Source: Acidobacteriota bacterium (lineage in GTDB: Bacteria > Acidobacteriota > Blastocatellia > Pyrinomonadales > Pyrinomonadaceae). From it: a stretch of DNA of 5,017 nucleotides. Position 1 is the stretch's first letter, and each line of letters begins with the position of its first letter. The notes beneath the pieces were generated by a model. The model was given only the letters and a program-made list of their open reading frames with translations, searched no databases and was not told the origin of the DNA. Positions 1 to 4,712 of this stretch are shown here, one piece after another. The position numbers and the translations under genes were made by a program. The stretch spans positions 1 through 5,017 of the forward strand of contig JAOTWT010000275.1 in the NCBI GenBank assembly GCA_029862725.1, read 5' to 3'.

Positions 1-678
1 GACGATCTCGACAAGATCGACCAGACCCAGCTTCAGCGCAACAACTTTATTATTGGTGCGATGGCGTTTTATCTCGCGTATGCCGAAGCTGACGAAATAC
101 CCGTATTGGCAGCGGAAACCTTTGCGCAGGGCGGTCGGCGGCTTGCCCATGACATGCAAAAAGCGTTGGAAATACTGAATGAATCCCGCAATTGGGAGGA
201 TGCCTATATCCTGGTTGAGCAGGGAATCGAACGTGAGAAACGTGCGCTGGATTCAATGCGGGTGATCGCAGGTTCGGATCGAGCCGCGAACGCAAGTATA
301 GATACATTCATCCGCCTCATTGCCGCAAAAGAAATGTCCATGCGCTCAGAACTGAAAGCACTGGAGACGGATGTCGATCGGACGAATCCGCGTGCGGTGC
401 CGCAAATGCCTGCCAGCGCAAACAAGGTACCCGCCAACATCGAGTCTTCGGCCGATTATTTCGCAAAACGAACCCGCGTTCGAACGGCGCTCCATTCGAT
501 AATGGGTAGCGAAGTTATGAACTTTGTCGACGGGAAACGTACTTATCACGATATATACAAAGCTGTGAAAGCAGAATCGCTTTCTGCCGGGAAGTTCTTT
601 TACGGGATGGTGACCTACGATGACGTTGAAAAGATCCTGGATGCCAATGTGAAATCCGGCGCTTTGATTTTGAAATAG
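1..678 (+). CDS. C-terminal part of an M28-like metallopeptidase (5' end outside window)
   Basis: The reading frame is open from the first base (DDLDKIDQTQLQ...), so the ATG at 61 is an internal methionine and the gene starts upstream. The visible 225 residues are mostly helical and soluble, with no signal peptide or membrane segment in this part. The helix after RNNFIIGAMAFYLA and the last 51 residues (175-225; FVDGKRTYHDIYKAV, then YDDVEKILD and GALILK) resemble the helical, winged-helix-like tail that follows the catalytic domain in some bacterial M28 aminopeptidase-like proteins. The zinc ligands and catalytic residues would lie upstream of the window, so the enzyme class is not shown directly. 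The family call rests on recollection of similar tails and could be wrong; the reading frame itself is secure. A terminator-like hairpin lies 65 bp after the TAG stop. Confidence 0.6.
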   Translation, partial: DDLDKIDQTQLQRNNFIIGAMAFYLAYAEADEIPVLAAETFAQGGRRLAHDMQKALEILNESRNWEDAYILVEQGIEREKRALDSMRVIAGSDRAANASIDTFIRLIAAKEMSMRSELKALETDVDRTNPRAVPQMPASANKVPANIESSADYFAKRTRVRTALHSIMGSEVMNFVDGKRTYHDIYKAVKAESLSAGKFFYGMVTYDDVEKILDANVKSGALILK

Positions 679-743
679 GTTTTGATGATTCGATAAGCAA
701 CACGGTTTTAAAGGGTGAACCGGCAAGGGCAGTTTAAAATCCA

Positions 744-769
744 AAAAGCCGCCTCAGCCGGCAGCTTTT
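744..769. terminator. Bidirectional intrinsic terminator
   Basis: AAAAGC (744-749) pairs with GCTTTT (764-769). After one C/A mismatch the stem continues with GCC/GGC around a six-base loop. On the minus strand the stem runs into TTTTTGGATTTT, a good U-tract; on the plus strand the tract is only TTTT. The hairpin lies between the end of the left-hand gene and the end of the possible minus-strand small gene, where a shared terminator for convergent units is expected. Confidence 0.6.
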
Positions 770-782
770 GGCAATCTTAGAG

Positions 783-804
783 TCGATTCTACGCAGCGAA
801 TCGA
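783..804. repeat. Inverted repeat, 7-bp stem
   Basis: TCGATTC (783-789) and GAATCGA (798-804) are perfect reverse complements around an eight-base loop. There is no T-run, so this is not a typical terminator. The ten bases GTCGATTCTA that include the left arm recur in the same orientation at 853-862, next to the end of the minus-strand ORF. The hairpin would lie in the 3' untranslated part of a minus-strand transcript. Confidence 0.45.
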
Positions 805-830
805 TACGTCGCTCTAACATTTTACCTTTC

Positions 831-845
831 GCCCGGGAGACGGGC
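831..845. repeat. GC-rich hairpin, 5-bp stem
   Basis: GCCCG (831-835) and CGGGC (841-845) form a perfect stem with the five-base loop GGAGA. No U-tract follows on either strand. It lies 15 bp beyond the stop of the minus-strand 30-codon ORF and could protect or structure the 3' end of that transcript. Its function is unknown. Confidence 0.4.
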
Positions 846-859
846 AAGATGCGTCGATT

Positions 860-952
860 CTATATAGTTGAAGCAAGTACGGCGCCGACTATCGCGCTTG
901 AAACGCCGGCGACGAGAATTGCCACAACAAAAATGATTAGTTTGAATTTCAT
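860..952 (-). CDS. Possible 30-residue single-helix membrane peptide
   Basis: On the minus strand an ATG at 952-950 opens a 30-codon ORF ending in TAG (862-860). The peptide starts MKFKLIIFVVAILVAG and ends AVLASTI. Lysines at 2 and 4 precede about 24 uncharged, mostly hydrophobic residues rich in small Gly/Ala/Ser, which is the make-up of one transmembrane helix with a positive inside end. A promoter-like sequence lies about 50 bp upstream and a terminator about 90 bp downstream, so the ORF fits a self-contained transcription unit. Against it, no Shine-Dalgarno precedes the ATG and 30 codons can arise by chance. I do not recognise a family. It could be a small membrane regulator, a toxin-like peptide, or noncoding RNA sequence that happens to be open. 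Confidence 0.4.
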   Translation of the reverse strand: MKFKLIIFVVAILVAGVSSAIVGAVLASTI

Positions 953-1007
953 GGCGATGAAAAGAGACGAGGAGACGTGAAAAGTAGCTGGCAAGGAAGC
1001 CAACAAG

Positions 1008-1036
1008 AGTATAGTACGTTGTTAAACATAATACAA
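1008..1036 (-). promoter_or_regulatory. Sigma-70-like promoter, minus strand
   Basis: Read on the minus strand, TTGTAT (1036-1031) and TATACT (1013-1008) are separated by exactly 17 bp. The -10 box matches TATAAT at five of six positions; the -35 keeps TTG. An A/T-rich stretch (CCTTTTAAAAAG) lies just upstream, like an UP element. Transcription would start near 1000 and run leftward through the 30-codon ORF to the terminator at 744-769, giving an RNA of about 260 nt. Confidence 0.5.
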
Positions 1037-1309
1037 GCGCTTTTTAAAAGGTTTCCTCAAAGACGGTAATAGTTGTTGCTATTGAACTTACGCAATGTTT
1101 TCTCAGCTGTTTATTTCGTTCCCGCCGTTCATTTGTTGCTATCATCGCCAGCCCCACGCGGTATCGCCTAAAAATAGTTCCAAATCGGCCTTTATGACAA
1201 GGAATTCGTTCATCCTGACCGATACGCTGGCGGTGCATAATTTCAGTGTTGGTCGGCCCGACAGGGCAACCCGCTTATTTGTAAAGGCTTACACCATACC
1301 ATAGGCCGA
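1037..1309. other. Noncoding spacer with short repeats
   Basis: I see no convincing gene here. The open frames on both strands have no ribosome binding site and compositions unlike a folded protein. Two copies of TTGTTGCTAT lie at 1073-1082 and 1133-1142, exactly 60 bp apart. A perfect dyad, GTCGG-C-CCGAC, lies at 1252-1262, about 50 bp upstream of the sigma-54 promoter. The spacer separates the leftward promoter from the rightward one and is the natural place for activator binding sites, but none can be named. Confidence 0.4.
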
Positions 1310-1325
1310 TGGCACAAACCTTGCA
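1310..1325 (+). promoter_or_regulatory. Sigma-54 (RpoN) -24/-12 promoter
   Basis: TGGCAC (1310-1315), five bases, then TTGCA (1321-1325) matches every conserved position of the sigma-54 consensus TGGCAYR-N4-TTGCW, with the GG and GC elements correctly spaced. Transcription should begin near 1336, leaving about 40 nt of leader before the PqqD-like ATG at 1377. Sigma-54 promoters need an AAA+ enhancer-binding activator, so this unit is predicted to be conditionally expressed; its signal cannot be read from the sequence. Confidence 0.75.
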
Positions 1326-1363
1326 CACAGTTATTCCAACCGCACACGCGGAATCGTCAGTTT

Positions 1364-1369
1364 AAGGGG
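1364..1369 (+). promoter_or_regulatory. Ribosome binding site of the PqqD-like gene
   Basis: AAGGGG ends seven bases before the ATG at 1377. It is the best-placed Shine-Dalgarno in the window; most other genes here have little or none. It supports both the start choice and active translation of this small gene. Confidence 0.7.
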
Positions 1370-1376
1370 CAACAAA

Positions 1377-1628
1377 ATGAAGCCAAAAGCACGAAGAGAT
1401 AACCTGAAAGTGAAACAAGACACTGGTGAGCTGTTTATCGAAGACGTTCTGAACGCCAAATATATACATCTCAACCCAACTTCCGCATACGTATGGGAAA
1501 AATGCGACGGGAACCACGAGCCGGTTGAAATTGCTCTCGAAATGGGAAAAGAGCTTGGAGTGACCGTCAGCGAAAGCGTCGTTTATATGACGATCGAGAA
1601 ACTTTCGAGGGAAAAGCTCTTGATATGA
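1377..1628 (+). CDS. PqqD-family peptide-binding protein (RiPP recognition element)
   Basis: The 83-residue product has the PqqD-family layout. A basic start (MKPKARRDNLKV) leads into beta strands with GELFIED (17-23), then the hallmark HLNPTSAYVWEKCDG (31-45), then a helical half with a hydrophobic pattern through EIALEMGKELG to IEKLSREKLLI. In PQQ and other RiPP pathways this fold binds the leader of a precursor peptide and presents it to a radical SAM or other modifying enzyme. Length is typical of free-standing members. The start is fixed by AAGGGG seven bases upstream. It follows a sigma-54 promoter and overlaps by four bases a 32-codon ORF. No PqqA, PqqE, PqqC or other maturase is visible, so a role in PQQ synthesis is not supported and I leave the symbol empty. 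Family membership is confident; its substrate is unknown. Confidence 0.85.
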   Translation: MKPKARRDNLKVKQDTGELFIEDVLNAKYIHLNPTSAYVWEKCDGNHEPVEIALEMGKELGVTVSESVVYMTIEKLSREKLLI

Positions 1629-1723
1629 AATTAATGAACGAATCGCCGGGCAGGATGTTCTGGACTGCCTTCGTTCCGGCTCCCACACGACGTACTCCTT
1701 TGAGTCCTATTTTTGACTTTTAG
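1625..1723 (+). CDS. Possible 32-residue peptide coupled to the PqqD-like gene
   Basis: The ATG at 1625 overlaps the TGA of the PqqD-like gene (ATGA), a common arrangement for translational coupling, and the frame stays open for 32 codons to TAG. The peptide starts MKLMNESPGRMFW, has a proline- and arginine-rich middle (VPAPTRRTPLSP) and ends IFDF. It has no cysteine and no signal peptide. Its position beside a RiPP recognition protein makes a precursor peptide possible, but there is no recognisable leader/core layout and no maturase in view. An ORF this short may be chance. Its last codons overlap the -35 element of the next promoter, so the region may instead be regulatory. Confidence 0.35.
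   Translation: MKLMNESPGRMFWTAFVPAPTRRTPLSPIFDF
1645..1680 (+). repeat. Interrupted hairpin downstream of the PqqD-like gene
   Basis: GCCGG (1645-1649) pairs with CCGGC (1676-1680), and directly inside it GCAG (1650-1653) pairs with CTGC (1665-1668), leaving a seven-base bulge on the right arm. There is no U-tract, so it is not a classic terminator. It lies inside the 32-codon ORF and could be an RNA 3' end or attenuating structure if that ORF is not translated. Confidence 0.3.
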
Positions 1724-1741
1724 TTCCCTACTACCTATCAT
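1713..1741 (+). promoter_or_regulatory. Sigma-70-like promoter of the murI operon
   Basis: TTGACT (1713-1718) and TATCAT (1736-1741) each match the consensus at five of six positions, and the spacer is exactly 17 bp. The predicted start, near 1748-1750, is only about 7-9 bases before the murI ATG at 1757, so the mRNA would be nearly leaderless; this agrees with the absence of a Shine-Dalgarno there. It gives the housekeeping operon its own promoter, separate from the sigma-54 unit upstream. Confidence 0.65.
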
Positions 1742-1756
1742 TCCTTTTCATTTTCG

Positions 1757-2629
1757 ATGAATGAGGAATCCCAAAACAGTATTTGCGAATTGCCGATCGG
1801 AATCTTTGATTCGGGAGTCGGCGGTTTGACCGTCTACAGGGCTCTTCACAACCGGCTTCCCAACGAGAAATTCATATACCTCGGGGACACCGCCCGCGTC
1901 CCTTACGGAACCAAGTCCCTGGGCACGGTCGAGCGATATGCGATCGAAAATTCGCAGTTTTTGGCGTCGCGCGGCATCAAGCTTTTGGTGGTCGCATGCA
2001 ACACGGCGTCGGCACTCGCTCTGCCCGCGATTCGAGAATCGATTGGAATCGATGTAATCGGAGTGATCGGTCCCGGAGCACGCAAAGCGGTTTCGATGAC
2101 CCGGGACCTGGCGAATAAACGCATCGCCGTTATCGCCACCGAGGCGACGGTCCTCAGCAAAGCTTACCCTGATTCGATCTTGAAGGCTGCCGGTGCCGAA
2201 CCGGAGGTTCTGCAAAGTGCGTGCCCTCTTTTTGTGCCGCTTGCGGAAGAAGGATGGACCGGGGAATCCGAAACTCACTCAATAGCTGCGAAGTATCTGA
2301 AAAACATCAAAGCTTTCGACCCGTCCGTACTCGTGCTAGGATGCACACATTATCCGATTTTAAGGAATGTAATACAGGAAACGGTCGGCGAGAATGTGCG
2401 CCTCATTGATTCCGGAGAGGCGGCTGCCGAAGAAGTTGCCGAGTTGTTGCGTCAACAACTTTTAGGCAATACGGAACAAATTTCATATAATCGTGAACGT
2501 CGGCTTTGCGATGACCTCGATCACTTTTTTGTTACCGATGCGGCTGAGAGGTTTGCGAGTGTTGCCGAGCGTTTTCTGGGTTTGAAGCCGTCGCGTTTGG
2601 AAGCGATTGAATTGACCGGTCAGTCTTAA
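1757..2629 (+). CDS. murI: Glutamate racemase
   Basis: MurI interconverts L- and D-glutamate in the cytoplasm, supplying the D-glutamate that MurD adds to the peptidoglycan stem peptide. The 290-residue product carries the family signatures in order: GIFDSGVGGLTV with the conserved Asp18-Ser19, YLGDTARVPYG (41-51), VACNTASA with the first catalytic cysteine (Cys81), and LGCTHYP with the second (Cys196) beside His198. Both cysteines are present, so it should be active. It is slightly longer than the usual 260-280 residues, mainly through about a dozen residues before PIGIFDSG and a C-terminal extension after the HFFVTD segment. ATG 1757 is the only reasonable start, because the next methionine lies well inside the fold. 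There is no Shine-Dalgarno, consistent with a near-leaderless transcript. It is the first gene of the co-directional series. Confidence 0.96.
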   Translation: MNEESQNSICELPIGIFDSGVGGLTVYRALHNRLPNEKFIYLGDTARVPYGTKSLGTVERYAIENSQFLASRGIKLLVVACNTASALALPAIRESIGIDVIGVIGPGARKAVSMTRDLANKRIAVIATEATVLSKAYPDSILKAAGAEPEVLQSACPLFVPLAEEGWTGESETHSIAAKYLKNIKAFDPSVLVLGCTHYPILRNVIQETVGENVRLIDSGEAAAEEVAELLRQQLLGNTEQISYNRERRLCDDLDHFFVTDAAERFASVAERFLGLKPSRLEAIELTGQS

Positions 2630-2640
2630 AGTTAAGGAGC

Positions 2641-2664
2641 ATGGTTTCGCCGATTGACGAATGA
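2641..2664 (+). other. Tiny upstream ORF 1 (7 codons) before rph
   Basis: ATG GTT TCG CCG ATT GAC GAA TGA begins one base after AAGGAG (2634-2639), closer than a normal Shine-Dalgarno. Its TGA overlaps the ATG of the next tiny ORF as ATGA. It may be a leader that brings ribosomes toward rph, or chance. The same nine bases ATGGTTTCG recur at 3417-3425 before the gene downstream of rph. Confidence 0.25.
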
Positions 2665-2699
2665 ATCAACACGATTCACACTTCATCTACTATCAATGA
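2661..2699 (+). other. Tiny upstream ORF 2 (12 codons) before rph
   Basis: This ORF (MNQHDSHFIYYQ) starts on the ATGA that ends the first tiny ORF and ends on the ATGA that starts rph at 2696. Together the two fill the 66-bp gap after murI with a chain of start-stop overlaps. No product function is proposed; if real, its role would be coupled translation of rph, which has no Shine-Dalgarno of its own. Confidence 0.25.
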
Positions 2700-3415
2700 G
2701 TTTGACCAGAGTCGACAACCGGACTTTTGACGAAATCCGCAAGACAAAAATAACACCAAATATTTCTCCCTATGCCGAGGGTTCTGCCCTGATCGAAATG
2801 GGCGGCACCAAAGTTCTTTGCATGGCGAGCGTTGAAGAAACGCTCCCGCATTGGCTTCGGAACCAGGGTAAAGGTTGGGTCACAGCCGAATATGCGATGC
2901 TTCCGCGCGCAACTCATACGCGCGTGCGCCGCGAGAACCTGCGTCCATCCGGCCGGACAATGGAGATCCAAAGGCTGATCGGACGAAGCCTGCGCGCGGT
3001 TGTCGACCTCAAAAAGCTCGGCGAGAGACAGATTTACGTCGACTGCGACGTCCTGCAGGCCGATGGCGGCACACGTTGTGCCTCTATCACAGGAGCATAC
3101 ATCGCACTTAGCCTTGCTTGTCAAAAACTTGTAAAGAAGGGAAAAATCAGCGCTTCACCGATTTTGAGCGAGGTTGCCGCACTGAGCGTCGGGATCGTTG
3201 AGGGTACGCCGGTTGCGGATCTAAAATACGAGGAAGATTCGAACGCCGACGTCGATATGAACATCGTCTGCACGGGTTCGGGTAAGTTTATTGAAATTCA
3301 GGGAACAGCTGAACAGGCACCGTTTGACCGCGAGCAAATGGACCAAATGTTCGCCTTGGCAGAAAAGGGTGTCAACGAGCTGTTTGAAATCCAAAGACAG
3401 GCTTTGAATGCATAG
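2696..3415 (+). CDS. rph: Ribonuclease PH
   Basis: RNase PH is a phosphate-dependent 3'-5' exoribonuclease that trims the 3' end of tRNA precursors and other RNAs as a hexameric ring in the cytoplasm. From ATG 2696 the product has 239 residues, the usual length, and begins TRVDNRTFDEIR, matching the family's R.D.R...E.R start. A frame extension to a TTG at 2654 would add 14 residues without family support. Visible motifs are WVTAEYAMLPRATHTR (61-76), SGRTMEIQRLIGRSLRA (85-101) with the phosphate-binding arginine region, CDVLQADGGTRCASITGAY (117-135) and DSNADVDMNIV with the acidic metal-site pair Asp181/Asp187. All are intact. No Shine-Dalgarno precedes ATG 2696; two tiny overlapping ORFs lie in the junction. 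In many genomes rph is followed by the dITP/XTP pyrophosphatase gene; here an unrelated acidic protein follows. Confidence 0.95.
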   Translation: MSLTRVDNRTFDEIRKTKITPNISPYAEGSALIEMGGTKVLCMASVEETLPHWLRNQGKGWVTAEYAMLPRATHTRVRRENLRPSGRTMEIQRLIGRSLRAVVDLKKLGERQIYVDCDVLQADGGTRCASITGAYIALSLACQKLVKKGKISASPILSEVAALSVGIVEGTPVADLKYEEDSNADVDMNIVCTGSGKFIEIQGTAEQAPFDREQMDQMFALAEKGVNELFEIQRQALNA

Positions 3416-3427
3416 AATGGTTTCGAA

Positions 3428-3928
3428 ATGAACAACAGAGAGCTTTACGAATTGGTCACTAAGGAACTCGGAAAAGATATATCTGCGGACGAGATCCCCC
3501 GTCTCGACAGATTCCTGATTTCGCTTTGGCAAGTGGCCTCGCAATCAGGAAAACGAAAACCGACGATTGATGACCTTACCACGTGGGTCAAGCATGCCTA
3601 TACGGACAAGACGGTTACTCATTTTGACCCGCAATGGCTTCAAAGGATGGTCGACTTTGCTGAATCTGCATACGAGGAGTGGGAAAACACGGTCCTCGGG
3701 CAGATAAAGGAGTTGACCGAGATTTTTGAAGAGATCGATCCCGATGAGTTGGACCAACATTACGGACGTGATGGTTGGTACAACTATCGAGTGCCGAGTT
3801 ATCTGGCGTTTGCTACCAGCGGTACATATGGGGGAGACGAAGACGACGATTCGGAGCCATACGAGGTAGAGCAGTTTACCTGGCAGGACTTCGCGGATTT
3901 TCTTGAAATGGGCAAATCCTACAATTAG
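3428..3928 (+). CDS. Acidic protein of unknown function
   Basis: I do not recognise this 166-residue protein. It looks soluble: no signal peptide, membrane segment or cysteine is visible. The first two thirds look helical (NNRELYELVTKELGK, then DPQWLQRMVDFAESAYEEW and TVLGQIKELTEIFEEID), rich in acidic and aromatic residues. A short tyrosine- and glycine-rich part (HYGRDGWYNYRVPSYLAF) leads to a very acidic run, GDEDDDSEPYEVE (about 136-148), and a last helix FTWQDFADFLEMG. It starts 12 bp after rph and ends 12 bp before fabG, so it is almost certainly co-transcribed. No Shine-Dalgarno is visible; a four-codon ORF, ATG GTT TCG AAA TGA at 3417, overlaps its start as ATGA. The clean frame and operon position support a real gene. 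The acidic tract might suit protein binding, which is a guess. Confidence 0.8.
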   Translation: MNNRELYELVTKELGKDISADEIPRLDRFLISLWQVASQSGKRKPTIDDLTTWVKHAYTDKTVTHFDPQWLQRMVDFAESAYEEWENTVLGQIKELTEIFEEIDPDELDQHYGRDGWYNYRVPSYLAFATSGTYGGDEDDDSEPYEVEQFTWQDFADFLEMGKSYN

Positions 3929-3940
3929 CTTCGAGAAATA

Positions 3941-4696
3941 ATGAACGAAGAGTTTTTTAAGGGAAAGACCGCAATCGTCACCGGGGCAACCCGCGGCATT
4001 GGAAAGGCAATTGCGCTGAAGCTGGCGGGCCTCGGTTGTAACCTGGCTTTCAATTATTCCAGCAGTGCGGCGGCCGCGGAAGAGCTTTCCGGGGTGATGG
4101 CCGAGATGGGCAGCGAGGTTTACTCGGACGCGTGCGATGTCGCAGACACAAACGCCGCAGCTGAATTTGTAAAGACAGCGAAAGATCAACTCGGCCGGAT
4201 CGACTTCCTCGTCAACAATGCCGGCGTTACACGTGACAACCTGATAATGCGAATGAAGGAGGAAGACTGGGACGCCGTCATCGACACCAACCTTAAAGGT
4301 GCCTGGAATTTCTCCAAAGCCGCGGTACGGCCGATGATGCGGAATGAAGAAGGCGGTTCGATTCTGAATATCTCCTCGATAAGCGGCGTGGTCGGAATGC
4401 TCGGGCAGTCAAACTATTCCGCGTCCAAAGCCGGTATGATCGGTTTGACCAAATCGCTTGCCAAAGAAATCGCGAGCAGGAAAATTACAGTCAACGCCCT
4501 GGCGCTCGGACTCGTCGAAACGGATATGGCCGCGGAAATGAATGAAGAGTACCGCGAGAAGATCCTCGAACAGATTCCGCTCGGCCGGCTTGGCAACACG
4601 GATGAGATTGCCGATATTTCCGTTTTTATGTTGTCGCAATCGGCCCGTTATATCACGGGCCAGGTAGTACAGGCCGACGGCGGTCTTGCAATGTAG
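3941..4696 (+). CDS. fabG: 3-oxoacyl-ACP reductase (FabG-type SDR)
   Basis: FabG reduces 3-oxoacyl-ACP to 3-hydroxyacyl-ACP with NADPH in each round of fatty acid elongation. The 251-residue product is a classical short-chain dehydrogenase: nucleotide-binding TGATRGIG (14-21), DV at 66-67, NNAG (92-95), and the catalytic set Asn117, Ser146, Tyr159, Lys163 in the YSASK context. It ends with the FabG-like GQVVQADGGLAM. The downstream motif normally read as A-P-G is here A-L-G (188-190, NALALGLVETDM), so the conserved proline is leucine. Aligned without gaps from the catalytic serine, the position of one ACP-docking arginine of the E. coli enzyme (Arg129) is a glutamate, while the other (Arg172) matches Arg180. 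The start has only a weak GAGA upstream. No other fatty acid genes are visible here, so this could be a FabG paralogue acting on another substrate. Confidence 0.88.
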   Translation: MNEEFFKGKTAIVTGATRGIGKAIALKLAGLGCNLAFNYSSSAAAAEELSGVMAEMGSEVYSDACDVADTNAAAEFVKTAKDQLGRIDFLVNNAGVTRDNLIMRMKEEDWDAVIDTNLKGAWNFSKAAVRPMMRNEEGGSILNISSISGVVGMLGQSNYSASKAGMIGLTKSLAKEIASRKITVNALALGLVETDMAAEMNEEYREKILEQIPLGRLGNTDEIADISVFMLSQSARYITGQVVQADGGLAM

Positions 4697-4712
4697 TCCT
4701 CGCCGCGACCAA

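Noticed and set aside
61..63. ATG 61 as the start of the first gene
   Set aside because: The frame continues open to base 1 with protein-like sequence, and no ribosome binding site precedes the ATG.
768..980. Plus-strand 70-codon ORF starting with TTG
   Set aside because: It starts inside the terminator stem, has no ribosome binding site and lies antisense to the more coherent hydrophobic minus-strand ORF.
1044..1238. Minus-strand 64-codon ORF in the same spacer
   Set aside because: It has no recognisable start signal, an arginine-rich composition typical of random frames, and it overlaps the region upstream of the minus-strand promoter.
1095..1304. Plus-strand 69-codon ORF in the spacer (MFSQLFISFPPF...)
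   Set aside because: It has no ribosome binding site, low-complexity composition and no family resemblance, and it runs through the region just upstream of the sigma-54 promoter.
1377..1628. Assignment to PQQ biosynthesis (pqqD)
   Set aside because: No pqqA, pqqB, pqqC or pqqE is present nearby. PqqD-like proteins occur in many other contexts.
2654..2695. N-terminal extension of RNase PH from TTG 2654
   Set aside because: The extra 14 residues have no family counterpart. AAGGAG lies 14 bases away, too far, and ATG 2696 gives the standard 239-residue length.
3545..4189. Long minus-strand ORF antisense to the acidic protein gene and fabG
   Set aside because: It is a shadow of two well-supported genes on the other strand, has no promoter or ribosome binding site, and shows cysteine/arginine-rich random composition.
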